Shown here: positions 47,133 through 58,957 of the stretch, piece after piece
Position numbering within the stretch: position 1 is the first letter of the stretch
Layout of the letters: the number at the start of each line of letters is the position of its first letter
Assembly (NCBI RefSeq): GCF_907165205.1
Contig: NC_058189.1
Coordinates: 56,322,270-56,386,269 of the forward strand
Reading direction: 5' to 3'
DNA from: Coccinella septempunctata
Lineage: Eukaryota; Arthropoda; Insecta; Coleoptera; Coccinellidae
Length of the DNA stretch: 64,000 nt
Program-made: the position numbers and the translations under genes
The notes under the pieces: generated by a model
The model's database searches: none
What the model was told of the DNA's origin: nothing
What the model saw: only the letters and a program-made list of their open reading frames with translations

Positions 47133-47990
47133 AAGAATACGCAGAACCAGTTGAAATAATACCTATGACTAGTTGTTAAGTACTGAGCGAGCGAGATTTT
47201 GTTCTGATCGCATCACTATTAAATCGAAAAAACCTCTCCATCTCTGAAACAATTCGCCAGGGACACTCAAAATCTACAAAACTTTCAAAACGTTATTTTA
47301 GGCAATAGTAGGCACTATATAGTTTTCTACCCGAAGAGTCTGTAGCTTTGAACGAATTCAGTACAGGTTACGAATTTTAAGTACGCAAAAGATTCTGACT
47401 TTTGCGCGTCAGTGTCATCCACATTTTGTTAGTTAAGAGACAAAATTTAATTAAGATACAGGGCTGGACATTATTTTAATTGCTCGTTTTCGAAATAGGT
47501 AGTTGAAGCACAATTAAATAGTGGTAACTGTAATTCAATTACTTTTTGAAATCATAATTTCTAATTGATTTTCAAATACCTGATGCTAACGTATTTTGTA
47601 GTTAGTATTTCGAATACTTTATAGTCCAGTAGTCTTCATAAAAAAAGTTTGGTCAGCTCGAAAAAATTCCGAAGTTAATGGAACAGGGAGAAATAGATCA
47701 CAATAGACCTGCTGACCATAAAGTAAGTCAAGTGTGTTCTGTGCCGTTGACACCAAGGCAGCAGAATGCTATAAGCGATCTTTGATGTGCCCCTCTTTCA
47801 AGGGTGTGTTTTCCAAGACAATCTCAGTCAGCACTATCAAGCAGGCCAAATTTCTATCCAACGACTCATACGATGCTGAAGGGTAAACTGGATTAGTTCT
47901 TTCCCATTTACATAACCTAACATTAGACTGGATTTTGTAATTTGTCTTTCGGATGGAAATACATACAGTTAAAATAACGTATTTCGTTTT
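47133..47990. other. AT-rich stretch upstream of the gene, nothing recognised
   Basis: No repeat family or coding domain. It lies 1.2 kb upstream of the first coding exon, so it may be promoter-proximal or part of an intron in the 5' UTR. Confidence 0.4.
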
Positions 47991-48636
47991 ATATAGGGTG
48001 AGTCTCTGACTTTAACAGTAGATTCTTGAGGTCAAAATAAACACTTTTTTCATATACCATTTTTTCCGATTCGGCCCTTATAATGAGCTGTGCTCTCCTC
48101 GGAAAACAAAATTCAAGAATAACTAGCTTAATCTGTGACACTTAACATCTGTGAACCTTTTGAACAGAGTTGCATTCGACCAAAGTAGCCAATTTCTCAT
48201 ATTTCACAGATATTTCTCAACTTTTGAACATCAAGTTAATGGAAAACGGCGTATTATACGAGAAAATATGAAGAATACTTTTATTTTAGAAAGTGTTGAA
48301 ATATTAATTTGATAGCGTCTAACTTAGTTTCAAGAGTTGTGTCCTTTGAATTTTTGGTATTTTATGGGACGTAATAGTTATAATGAGAAAACTTGAAAAC
48401 GTGACTGATATCTTGTGTTCCAAAAAGATTCATCCAATAAATGAAGAAGTGTATTTCGAATTTTATTTCATTCGATAAAACCATTAGTGAGATAGAACTA
48501 AAAGTAAGATTTTTTATGGTTTTTCCACAGCCTGTATATTTTAAACCGAGCCGATTCAGAAAAAAATGATAAAGGAAAAAAATGTTTCTGTTGACGTCAA
48601 AAATCTACTGTTAAAATATTTGTATAAGCCTGTATA
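47991..48636 (+). mobile_element. family B element
   Basis: Starts ATATAGGGTGAGTCTCTGAC TTTAACAGTAG, a terminal repeat lacking the CGTACAAATAT part, and continues through CGATTCGGCCCTTATAATGA to the inverted repeat ending TTAAAATATTTGTATAAGCC. About 645 bp. Confidence 0.85.
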
Positions 48637-49912
48637 TTTCAAATGCACGCCTAAAAAATATTTTGTATTTCGTATTTTGAATACATATCAACAATCATTT
48701 CAACATGCGAGATAGTATTGTGTAGTTTGTATTTCAATTTAAACTGGGAGTAACTGTTTGTTCAGCTTTAAATGGAAATGTTCGAAAGAACAATGCCTAA
48801 TGAATTTCCATCCATCACACGCCTATGGCAAATCTAAATACAGAAGTCGTATCTCAACAGTCGACGAGTGAAAACTTATATTCAAATTTCTCTCCGCGAA
48901 CTGACTGAAGACGTACTTTCCACTGAAAAAGTAGCATCACGATAAATGCCTATAATCAAATGGTAAAATGCACGATCGGCAATAAATCGAATAGTTTCAT
49001 TTAAATGGCACCGCTCTTGATCAAAATCGAAAACGGCTTTTACGGTTTCAAAACGCGATACTCTCGTTCATCTACGATTGGAAGTGAATAATGTGGAACA
49101 TCGCATGATAATGAATTTTTCGTCCTTATACGCAATCTTTTCAAACGTATTACTGCCATAATCAATAGGCCGTTTCAAACACCAATGCACTTAAATAGAA
49201 GGCGGTATGTAGACAGCGCAGCGTTGAAGATGACCAGGAGGAAAATGGTAACTATTCGTCCCATGACCATTAGAGAAGAGCAGTCGGTTTAAAATGTCAC
49301 TCACAGAGCCGCCTGTGTCGTTAATGTTGTTCAGCGGTGATCTGCCTTAATTAAGTGTCTCGTGCAGATATTTCACGCATAGATGATACTTCTATGGAAG
49401 AGCCGCGTTGTAGTCCGAAGCAGGCCGGGACAGTTACTATCGCTACAAGGAACTTCACTAAACGCCGACGTTATATCTGTGAATACCGGGAAGATAGAAG
49501 TTTTCCGCACTGCTTCCATTCAAGCTGCATACCGTGGAGCATCATTTGATACACTTTTTACTCTACGCCGCCAGATATGGCCATATGAAGATCATCTTTT
49601 CGTGCCTTCGAGCTCCTGATAAAGCTTCCTACGAAAAGTATTTTTATGCCATTTAACGGGGCATTCCTGCACGGCGATGCCTGCAGACACGGGCATTTTC
49701 GATTGTTGTTGCTGAGTTCATTCATGTTCGCGTTTTCCTGGTAGGTTGGTGATGCTATACCGTTTTATGATCCCTATTTAATCGAAATACGGGTTAAAAA
49801 AGTATGATTCCATTTATATTCACTCTTATGAAAGTTATAAGAGATAAACGGGGTCAAAATCAAAACATTCCTAAATGTTAGTGGTATACGCCATTATTTG
49901 CCCCTAACACTT
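48637..49912. other. repeat-free, GC-richer stretch upstream of the gene
   Basis: About 1.3 kb without any family from this window, and noticeably richer in GC from about 49000 to 49660. It lies 2.7-3.9 kb upstream of the first coding exon. It could contain the promoter, a 5' UTR exon or an upstream enhancer. Overlapping open frames at 49355-49619 have no recognised domain. Confidence 0.4.
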
Positions 49913-49941
49913 TTAGTTGGGGAGCCGACTATGCTGAATCC

Positions 49942-50217
49942 TTGGAACATGAATACATGGAATGGACATTGACGTGCTATGAATGTATTTGTTGTGGTAC
50001 AAACATTCTATGCTTCTCTGTCTAGCTCGACACTAAGGCAGTGGCGTAAAATAAATAAATTTATATAGCTCCTACCTTTTCGTATGGAAAATTGACGTGA
50101 CAATGATATCAGATTCGACTATCTCAATTGTGATTGGCGACACTAAGTAACTAATCTCACTCCAGTGACATAACAACAACAAAAGTTTATTTTCCATTCC
50201 TTGTATCTATGTTCCAA
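49942..50217. mobile_element. element O, short MITE nested in family G
   Basis: The ends are inverted TTGGAACATGAATACATGGA and TTGGAACATAGATACAAGGA (read inward), 276 bp in all. It splits the G terminal repeat between GCTGAATC and CGGGATTTACTC. No coding capacity. Confidence 0.75.
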
Positions 50218-51372
50218 TCGGGATTTACTCGAACGTCGTGGAGACCTAGTTGATTTTGAAGATTAAATGGTAGAAATAAAAGAAGATTCTATGATGTATG
50301 CACTTTCAGCGGTGGGGAAAGCGTCTACAAGTTTTGAAAAATGAAAAAAAGTCCTCGGTTGTACATACTCGAGCGTGTCAGATTAAGATACTGAATATGC
50401 CCTACGTCTCTCTGATAATAAATTTATGTTAATCTGACAGTTTGCGTGGTGGGGCTGGCCGAACGGATGAGTTGAAAATGGTAAAAAAAATTCAGATTTT
50501 TGAAGGATATGTTAATTAGACCCAAAGGAAGCTACTTTTCAAGAGACTGACGTGACGCAAGGTCACAGCGGTCTTTTGAAAATGCAGAAAAAAATCGGTA
50601 CTTGTACATTCTCGAGCGTCTCAGATTTTCATACAGATGGTTGAGCTCGGTGGTGCAGATGTGTTGAAATTTGGCATTAATCAGGGAGTGGGTTTCTTAA
50701 TCTGACAATTCGAAGATGATAACGAGGCATATTTTTCAAATCTATTCCTTCCTGTACCTCTATTCTTTTCTGTATTCATTATGAAAATTGTAGATAATAA
50801 AATTCTATACAACTTTTGTCTGAAGAAATTTTGCATACTTTTAACCGTTTTCGAGTTAGAGAGCTATAAGGGGGAGGAGCTTAGCCACACATGCCAAGGT
50901 CAATGTAGAAACCCAGTCTAATGTACATTCATCGCCACATATCTGAAAAACGTTCAAACATAGAAAAAATAGCTTCAGACAAAATTTGTAGAAAATGTTA
51001 TGCTTAACAATTTTTATAATTAATGCGAAAACAATTTTAAGCCCAGGAGAGAAGATAATTCAAAAAAACTGATTTTTGGGATCTTTAGGTATGGCCAATT
51101 TTTATTGTTTCGGCTTGCTGAAACTGTCAAACTATATTTTTTCCGTTATTCTTGAATCATTCGCTTCAAAATAAGTTTAGCACCGTCACAAACATTTTCG
51201 TCGCGCTTACATTGTCAGATTAAGAGAATATATACTTTTAAACATGTAATTAACCACATATATCTTAATCTGACACGCTCCGGAATGTACAATGATCGTT
51301 TTTTTTTTCTATTCTGACAGGCTGTCCTAGACAATTCCCCCTATATGCAGATATAATTTTTGTTAGAGGTAC

Positions 51373-52011
51373 TGTACAGGGTGGGCCAAATTCGTTGTCT
51401 ACTCAGGGGATCTCGAGAACTATAGCAGCTTTCTAGCTGCTCGTCCCGTTTTCTTCTGAAAACGGATGACATATTCTCGAGCGCCTTTTTCATGACTAAA
51501 CCAAATCTGAAAACAGAATATCGGCCTATCATTTTTAGACTTCGAGTTATAAACAAAAATTGAGATGTTGACGATTTCGAAAAGTTCTCATAACTTTTTT
51601 GTCTTTGAAGTTACAGATCTGAAACTCAAACTTTCTTAGGCACATTCATACGTAATGACAAAAGTTTTTTTCTAATTCAAAAATAACAAATTCAATATAA
51701 GTCTGCAGTTAAAAAAAGAAAGTTCACCTAATGATTCCAAATAAAAAAATATTTTGAGCTCATCAGTGGATTCTACGTAAAAAATTGCCTGTAGAAGGTT
51801 CAAGTTTCAGATTTGTTACTTCAAAGACAAAAAAGTTATAAGAACTTTAATAAATTGCCAAACTCAAAAACGAAGTATCGTAAGAGGCTGCGGTTTCCAC
51901 CATTCTTTGTTTCTCCGAAAATGGGCTCGGAAATGCGTCATCCGTTTTCTTCTAGCTGCTATAGTTCTCGAGATCCTCTCAGTAGACAATGAATTTTTCC
52001 CACCCTGTACA
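51373..52011. mobile_element. family D MITE nested in family G
   Basis: The ends are TGTACAGGGTGGGCCAAATT and the inverse ending CCCACCCTGTACA, with the CTCGAGAACTATAGCAGCT block inside each. About 640 bp; the largest D copy here. Confidence 0.88.
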
Positions 52012-52159
52012 GGGACCATGGTATCTGTCTCCCTTTATATTGATCTGACACGCTCGATTAAATACCGAATTTCCTCTTGGGCTCCCAACTATTATGATTG
52101 CCTAATAGAAAATGTCAAATCAAAGCTTCAAAGGATATATGCGACCCACATTCAATCTT

Positions 52160-53970
52160 GAATATAGGTAGTCAACCACTACCTGTCAAAGACTCAGACT
52201 AAGTGTCTATTGATGCATGATTCGGAAAATTCACAGAATTCCAATGTTTCGGAGGGTACATATGATATTCATCGCAATACTAAATCTTTTTATTATTTTC
52301 CAGTAGACGAAAGGGAGTTAATGGATGTTGTCAAGAAAATGAAGAGTAAAAACTCCTGTGGTTATGATGACATACCTATAACAGTTATCAAAAAATCAAT
52401 TCATATAATTGCTAAGCCTTTGTCACAAATTATTAATAGAGCTTTTACCGAGGGTTCATTTCCATCGGCCCTCAAATTAGCCGTAATAAAACCTCTTCAT
52501 AAAAAAGGAGATACTGTTGATTACCGCAATTATCGTCCTATCAGCTTGCTGACTTCATTCTCAAAAATATTTGAAAAAATTTTGGTGAAACGTTTGTTGA
52601 ATTTCTTTCAGAAATTCGGGGTATTTTCAAGAAATCAACATGGATATTTGCGCGGTAAAAGCACCACCACGGCTCTCTATGAGTTGACATCAGGTATTGT
52701 TGAGACGCTTGAACAGGGTGAGGTGCCTGTTGGACTTTTTCTGGACTTATCCAAGGCCTTTGATTGCGTGAGTCACCAGAAATTGTTAAACAAATTGGAA
52801 CTTTATGGCATTCGTGATAACCAACTTGAATTATTGCGTAGTTACCTGAGCAATAGGATGCAGAGAGTTTCAGTTGACACTGGCGATAAAGTTCACACGT
52901 CCAAAGATGAGATTATTGATATGGGTGTACCTCAGGGGAGTATTTTGGGGCCCCTACTTTTTATTTTATATATAAATGATTTGCCTTCAGCACTGTATAA
53001 TATTGTCCAAACATTGGTTAATATTCTTATGTTTGTGGATGACGCAAATGCACTCATTAGAAAGGAAGACATAAAATCCTGCATTGAGCAAACGCGGACA
53101 GTTTTTGATCTTATCAGCAATTGGTGTAGTCGAAACGGGCTCCTTCTCAATGTGGATAAAACTGAGTGCATTATTTTCAGGACTAATAGATCAACGGAAA
53201 ATTTTCCAGAGAATATCCAGTTCAATAATACCATCGTTGAAATAGCACAATCCACCAAATTCTTGGGAGTTCATGTCGATAATAAATTGAATTGGTCCGA
53301 ACATATACATCAGTTGAGTAAAAAACTAAATAGTGCTTTGTATATGATAAGGGTATTATCCCGACGTGTAGACAGGCAACTTTTAAGATCCATCTATTTC
53401 TCAAGTTTCGATTCCTTACTTAGGTATGGAATAGTGATTTGGGGTAATGGTTCTGATGGCTGTAAATTATTTATTATTCAAAAATACGCTTTAAGATCTA
53501 TGCTTGGACTAAAATTTAGAGAAACTTGTAGAGGGCATTTCAGACAGAATGGAATTCTCACTTTTTATGGATTATACGTTCTGGAAAGCATACTTTTTAT
53601 GAAAAAAAATCCACATTATTTTGAGGATTTAAAAAATTATAATAACACAAGACGTACTGTACCCTTTTTCTTTCCAATACATAAAAAGACACTAACTGAA
53701 AAAAACACTAAGTATATGTGTATAAAATTCTATAATACTGTACCTAAGAATATTTTGAATATAGTGAATTTCGCCAAATTCAAAAAAGAACTCACAAATT
53801 TAATTATAGATATCGAACCTTACTCGATTTCAGAATTTTTAAACTATTCCTATGAGAACACTATCGTATAATTTGTTTTTGTTTTCTATTGTTGACGGTT
53901 TCTCATTTTTTTGTATATTTGTAGTGAAAATTCTGAGAATAAAGTTGTTGTTATTGTTATTGTTATTGAT
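52160..53970 (+). mobile_element. 5'-truncated LINE retrotransposon
   Basis: The open frame extends in phase upstream to 52168, and the 5' border is near there. No ORF1 or endonuclease region is present, as expected from 5' truncation during target-primed insertion. After the stop there is a very short 3' UTR with AATAAAG and a tail of TTG and TTATTG units ending at about 53970. It lies on the opposite strand from the knirps-family gene. Confidence 0.85.
52213..53871 (+). CDS. LINE reverse transcriptase (N-terminally truncated)
   Basis: From the first ATG there are 552 codons without stop or frameshift; the phase is open from 52168. Reverse transcriptase blocks are in order, numbered from an ATG-upstream TTG at 52210: IKPLHKKGD and NYRPISLL (about 93-114), FLDLSKAFD (177-185, motif A with the first catalytic Asp), GVPQGSILGPLLF (239-251, motif B), FVDDAN (275-280, motif C with the Asp pair; many relatives have FADDT), then KTECIIF and FLGVHVDNKLNW. 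The C-terminal part covers the thumb and connection region. It belongs to the CR1/Jockey-like group; the clade is not resolved. The uninterrupted frame suggests a recent insertion. It lacks the endonuclease, so it cannot move by itself. Confidence 0.88.
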   Translation: MHDSENSQNSNVSEGTYDIHRNTKSFYYFPVDERELMDVVKKMKSKNSCGYDDIPITVIKKSIHIIAKPLSQIINRAFTEGSFPSALKLAVIKPLHKKGDTVDYRNYRPISLLTSFSKIFEKILVKRLLNFFQKFGVFSRNQHGYLRGKSTTTALYELTSGIVETLEQGEVPVGLFLDLSKAFDCVSHQKLLNKLELYGIRDNQLELLRSYLSNRMQRVSVDTGDKVHTSKDEIIDMGVPQGSILGPLLFILYINDLPSALYNIVQTLVNILMFVDDANALIRKEDIKSCIEQTRTVFDLISNWCSRNGLLLNVDKTECIIFRTNRSTENFPENIQFNNTIVEIAQSTKFLGVHVDNKLNWSEHIHQLSKKLNSALYMIRVLSRRVDRQLLRSIYFSSFDSLLRYGIVIWGNGSDGCKLFIIQKYALRSMLGLKFRETCRGHFRQNGILTFYGLYVLESILFMKKNPHYFEDLKNYNNTRRTVPFFFPIHKKTLTEKNTKYMCIKFYNTVPKNILNIVNFAKFKKELTNLIIDIEPYSISEFLNYSYENTIV

Positions 53971-55804
53971 TCTTACTATTGTCCTCCTGGTCACTCCACG
54001 GTCTTAGCATTGTATCAGAATCCAGTCGTTGTTTTAACGTTGCATAAATGGTGCAGGTAAAACTCACAGGTTCAATTTGATTTTATGATTGTGACAATGG
54101 TAAAAACCTGGTTGACTTCCAAAACCACTAGTCATTACAATGCATATTTAAGTCTTTGACAAATCAGCATTTGAAAATCCTACTAACGCGTTCTAAAAAT
54201 TCTTCGTCAAGTAGGCTATGAGATTTTAAAGGTAGGTATTCTGTGTCTAAACGTAATTGTTATGCCAAGTTTCACTTAATATTGACCATATCAATTCCGA
54301 ATCTGTAGAGAATATTGAACCTTACCTACTTTAATTTATCCATATAACTTGAATATGTGGAACCTTTTTGCATTATTGAAAGTAGAAAAAACATAATAAC
54401 TCGATAGGATAAGATCGATAAAACATTTTCCCTCCGAATTAACTTATTCGACGTCAATAAAAAAAATTACATTTCTATACCTTAAAATGGCCCTCACTCA
54501 TCCTAATAAAACTGAAATCTTCAATTATTTCGTAAGATTACCTGGATCTATGAATAGTTCACATATTCTAGAAAAATTCACTAACTCTCTGAAGTAAACG
54601 AAACACTCTTTGTTTCTAAACCATAACTAATTCATTGCACCAACAATTCATCAATCTGGTTCAGAACAAAAACGGACAGCGATAAGTCATAAAAATTCAG
54701 ATGATCTGATTTACTTTTTTTGAAATATGTAATTTTACTTATTGTAAGGGTAATTCACACGACGCGATATGTTATATGAGTACTTCAAGAACTGGCAGAC
54801 AGTGAGTCAAAACATTAGTGTGGACAAAATGGCATTTTTACTCCTGATTTTTTTTGTGCTTCTGCATTCATGACAAAGAATGGGATAGCTTCATTCTGAT
54901 AAATTTCTTAGTAGTAGTAGTATATACCCACTCACTCTGTATATGCTTTATTGTTTAGAAATACATGAAAAACTCAATTAATATATGGAACCATTCTTGA
55001 AAACACAATACATCAAATATCCATATATAAATTCATCAACACATCAGATAAGTGTTGAATCAACTTTGGTTATTCAGTATACTGAGGATAATGTTTCAAA
55101 AAACGACGACAAATCAAATATACCCAGGCAGGTGCATCTTATGTTTCTCTTGAGCTTATGACATACGGATTTATTTATTCGATATAAATAATTTTTCACG
55201 CAATATCTTACATTTTTTTTCACCAATATCTACTGGGACATCATTAACCGGATTTGACAGTCCCCTGCTGTTACTTCATGATTCTGAGGCATTAAAACTT
55301 TGGTTTTTCACACCAAACCGATGTTCCATTTCAAAAGAGTGACAACTAATGAAGCCGAATAATCATAACATCTAAGGTTTCGAATATTATTCAATAATCT
55401 CTCGAGTGTTGCATAAATAATAAGCTAAACATTTCCTGCTCTGAGGAGTTTTGATCATATGCACATTGAATTAAAATTTCCAATGCAGTTTTTACCATAA
55501 TGCATAAAAAATTAATTGGATAATAAAGTATCAAAACCAATTCGAAGATGACCATAGAAAATTTTACATGGAAACAATAACAATGTCTTGCTTTTTCGAT
55601 TAGATTCATTGTCTGTTCGAAAAATATGAAAAAATCAATTCAGAATTCCATGTCAAAAAATAATTATGATGCCTACATAATACAGTGAATAAATAATTTG
55701 GGAAGAATTACGAGAAAAATCTACAATAGGTAATATGACTACCATAAAAATAATTTCGTACTAACCAAACTGAGAAATTGATATAGGTAGGTAAGCAATC
55801 AACA
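53971..55804. other. AT-rich intergenic stretch, nothing recognised
   Basis: No repeat family, coding domain or RNA gene was recognised in 1.8 kb. Confidence 0.4.
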
Positions 55805-56470
55805 TCTATAGAAATTTTGAGGAATTCCCTTTTAGAGTGGCGTTTGCGTCCTAATCCAAATAAAACCGAGGTTTCGTGTTTCTTTTTGAATAATCATCAA
55901 ACATATTTCGGTTATTTGGAACATAAGTTCAATCATCAGTATCTAGGACTGATGCTGGGTTCCTGGCTAAATTTCAAAGCACTTATTAATATGCGTGTGA
56001 AGTTAAAAACTAGGAATAAAATCCTTCATGAACTAGCTGGTTTTTCATGGGGTGCTGATGCAACTACTCTTCGAAGGTAGCTCTAGCTTTGAATTATTCG
56101 GCTGCTGAATATTGTTGCCCCGTTTGGGTTAATAGTGCTCATGTTCAAAAAATTGATGCACAGCTAAATCTTTCTATCAGAATTATTACTGGAACTATTA
56201 GATCTTCACCTATTCAATGGTTACCATTTCTTTCAAACATTGTACCGCTCCATATTCGTAGACAGTCTGCTATGTGTAAATAGTACAACTCTTTTGTTAA
56301 TTCGAATGTAAGGGACAAGGACATTTGGCACTCTGAATGGAATACGTTCACTATTTTCTAAATCGTATCAGAACAGGCCATGGTTGTTGCAATAGTATGC
56401 TTTTCTGATGGAATTCAGTTGAAAGCAGTAGTTGTAAAACTGAAAGAGACCTTAAATGATCTGATTAATC
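55805..56470 (+). pseudogene. Jockey-type LINE reverse transcriptase relic (3' part)
   Basis: First frame: WRLRPNPNKTEVSCFFLN and YLGLMLGSWLNFKA, then KTRNKILHELAG. A one-base shift at about 56070 continues with ALALNYSAAEYCCPVWVNSA, RIITGTIRSSPIQWLP and PLHIRRQSA, stopping at 56281. A further degraded part at about 56345-56390 reads NRIRTGHGCCNSMLF. These are the thumb and C-terminal regions of Jockey-type elements. The catalytic fingers and palm are missing. The sequence differs from the 52213 protein, so it is a different LINE family. Confidence 0.85.
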
Positions 56471-56600
56471 ATTGTCCTATTTAAAAATGTTTTTTTCACA
56501 ATGAGTTGTGCCATCCAGGGAAAAACAAAATAACCTTCAGAATAACAGCCAAATTTGTGAATCTTTTTTGAATTAGGTTGTGAATTTTATGTCAATCTGA
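56470..56600 (+). mobile_element. family B fragment
   Basis: TTTTTTTCACAATGAGTTGT GCCATCCAGGGAAAAACAAA and CTTCAGAATAACAGCC match the family B interior. Both ends are missing. Confidence 0.65.
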
Positions 56601-56794
56601 TATATTGAATTTAATTTTGTATTATTTCAAATTTTTATGTTTTTTTTTATTTCTATTTTAGATGAAATTTTCTGGTAACTTGGAGAAGATTTCCTGGATT
56701 TTTTAACCCTTTACGCTAACTTATGCTAAAACTGTATGTCATAAAAATGCTATTTTATTGTTTGCTGTTTAAAATTATTTTGCTCTAAATAAAT

Positions 56795-57490
56795 AGGTGA
56801 GTCTTTGACTCGTACAAAGATTTTAATAGTGAATTATTAATAATTGAGGTCAAAAGAAACACTTTTTTCTTATACAATTTTTTCCGATTGGGCCCTGAAA
56901 AAAATATATAGCCATTTTAAGTTTTTACAATGAGCTATGCCATCCAGGGAAAAACAAAATTAACTTCAGAATACTAGTTATCTGTGACAATAAGTAGGTA
57001 CACATCTATGGATCTTCCAAAATGAGTTGCATTCAGACAAAATAGCCAATTTTTCAAATTTCACAGATACTTTTTAATTTTTGAACATCAAATTACACGA
57101 AAACGGCGCATTATATGGGAAAATATGAAAAAATACTTTCATTTTTCAAAACGTTCAAATATTCATTAGATAGCGTCCAACAGTTTCAAGAGTTGGGTTC
57201 TTTGATTTTTGGTATTTTTATGGAACGTAATGATCATAATGAGAAAACTGGAAAACGTGGGTGATATCTTGTGATCGAAAAAGATTTTCAAATGAATGAA
57301 AAACTATATTCCGAAATTCATTTGATTCGATAAAACCGTTCGCGAGAACTAAAAATAACATTTTTCGTGGTTTTTCAACAGCCTGTATTTTTTTAAACGA
57401 TCCGATTCGGAAAAAATGGTAAAGAAAAAAAGTGTTTCTTTTGACATCGAGAATCTACAGTTAAAATATTTGTACAAGTCAAAGACTGTA
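56795..57490 (+). mobile_element. family B element, nearly complete
   Basis: Starts AGGTGAGTCTTTGACTCGTA and ends TTGTACAAGTCAAAGACTGT. Only the outermost CAGGG bases are missing. About 696 bp, close to the full family length. Confidence 0.88.
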
Positions 57491-58574
57491 AATTGAAGAA
57501 TATTTTCCTTATTTGACATATGTTTTTTTTCACTAAGACCATAAATCATACGGTGAATATTCATCTCATACACATGCTTTGATGTTTGATCTCTGCAAAT
57601 GTATTGCTTATATTCGAAAGAATAAATGTATATTTCTCTATCCACTATTTTTATTTATCACTCCAATTTTAACACCCCCTATGGATAACAGAACATCGAA
57701 TTGCTGGTAGAGCAAGAGAAGCCTGAGGCATAATATTCATTAACAACCCATAAATTTCCCAGCAATGAGAGCATTCCAGGTGGTCGTCACCTAGTATCGA
57801 GAAAAATGACGTTATAACATGTTCCAATATCGCATCGAACGGGATTTTCAAGGATTAGCATAACTATATAAACGAGGGTCCATAAGAATCGCAGTCATAC
57901 TTTTTAATATATTTATTACATATTCATAAGACAAGTTGAGCAATTTGTACAAATTGGATATGAATCATTCTTTACATAACTAAGAGCCTTTAATAGATTC
58001 AAGTTGCGCATTATTCGCGTAGAGATACCGTCGTCCATCTATGGAGTACGTGTGTGAGATGAGATTGAAGATAATGTATGCGTACCATTTCTATCATTTT
58101 GAAAGAGTGCTCTTTCTCCTCTATCTGGAAGCCTGCTACGTGGACGGAATCTGCAAACGGTGCCTGAATTATCGATCTCAATTGACTCTTTCATTAACCG
58201 TCCTGATAATCGGATAGGATTGAAGGACAAAGATACGGCCTCGTTCCAAATGAATGTGTTCACAGAGCCAAAAAGAAGCGAAGACTTATTCAAATTTACC
58301 GCAAACTCTCCAATAATAAAGGCCGGTCTTTTTTCGTTCGGAGAACTCAAGCAGTGGTCGTTTGCTTGTTTGCTTTTGATCAGTGGATCGCTTCGCAGGT
58401 TCATCAGGTGTTCCGCAAGGATCACTCCTTGGGCCTCTTTTATTTTGGCAACGAAAACGGTATTTGCTTTCGTTATAGCATTTTGTATAAGGAATTTTGA
58501 AGGTGAATGAACGCCTTTCCTAGAATTACTTCATCTTCCTAAACTGTAAACACTGAAAACATCAACCACCAAAC
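57491..58574. other. intergenic stretch with a reverse transcriptase trace
   Basis: Repeat-free by comparison with this window. At 57865 there is a TATATAA with a CAGTCA about 28 bp downstream on the plus strand, but no gene follows it. Open frames on both strands at 58039-58510 have no domain in their own frames; a short reverse transcriptase trace lies within (next entry). Confidence 0.4.
58398..58445 (+). pseudogene. isolated reverse transcriptase motif B trace
   Basis: The plus strand reads GSSGVPQGSLLGPLLF, an exact match to motif B of non-LTR reverse transcriptases. The flanks in the same frame do not continue the protein. It is probably the remnant of an old LINE. The reading is in a different frame from the longer open frames that overlap it. 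Confidence 0.6.
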
Positions 58575-58854
58575 CAACATTCAACAGTAGATTCTTGAGG
58601 CAAAAAAAATACTTTTTTCCCATGCCATTTTTTCCGATTCGGCCCTGAATAACCCTGATAAAAGTTTTCATATAGTTCATATAGTTTTCATAATGAGCTT
58701 AGCCACACCTGGCAAAACAAAATTACCTTCAGAATAACTAGCTAGATCTGTGACACTGCACATCTGTGGACCTGTGGATCTTTTAAACATAGTTGTTTTC
58801 AGCCAAAGTACCCAACATCACATTAGTCGAAAACGGCGCATTGTACAAAAAAAA
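58575..58854 (+). mobile_element. family B fragment, left part, broken by mariner 2
   Basis: CAACAGTAGATTCTTGAGGC, TTTTTTCCGATTCGGCCCTG and AATAACTAGCTAGATCTGTG are family B. It ends at GAAAACGGCGCATTGTAC, where the mariner begins. The matching right part is at 60126-60221. Confidence 0.75.
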
Positions 58855-58957
58855 TACGAGGATATATTGAAAAATTCTTAGCCTACTATAGAACCAAACA
58901 AAATTTCAATGTCAAAAGATTTTATTACTTAATAATACTCTTAATTGGATGCATTTA

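Larger units (their letters stand above)
49913..52091. mobile_element. family G transposon interrupted by elements O and D
   Basis: The left end TAGTTGGGGAGCCGACTATG continues after element O at 50218 with CGGGATTTACTCGAACGTCG. The CTCGAGCGTGTCAGATTAAG motif recurs at 50369, 50612 (variant) and, in reverse, 51270 and 52041. The right end is CCTCTTGGGCTCCCAACTA, inverse to the left end of the 43024 copy. Without O and D the element is about 1.27 kb. Confidence 0.8.

Noticed and set aside
57865..57898. TATATAA with a CAGTCA initiator-like sequence about 28 bp downstream on the plus strand
   Set aside because: Good spacing but both elements are common in AT-rich DNA and no coding region follows on that strand.
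58039..58510. Overlapping 116-128-codon frames on both strands
   Set aside because: Neither protein shows a domain, while a third frame holds a reverse transcriptase motif, so the region is better seen as a decayed LINE.
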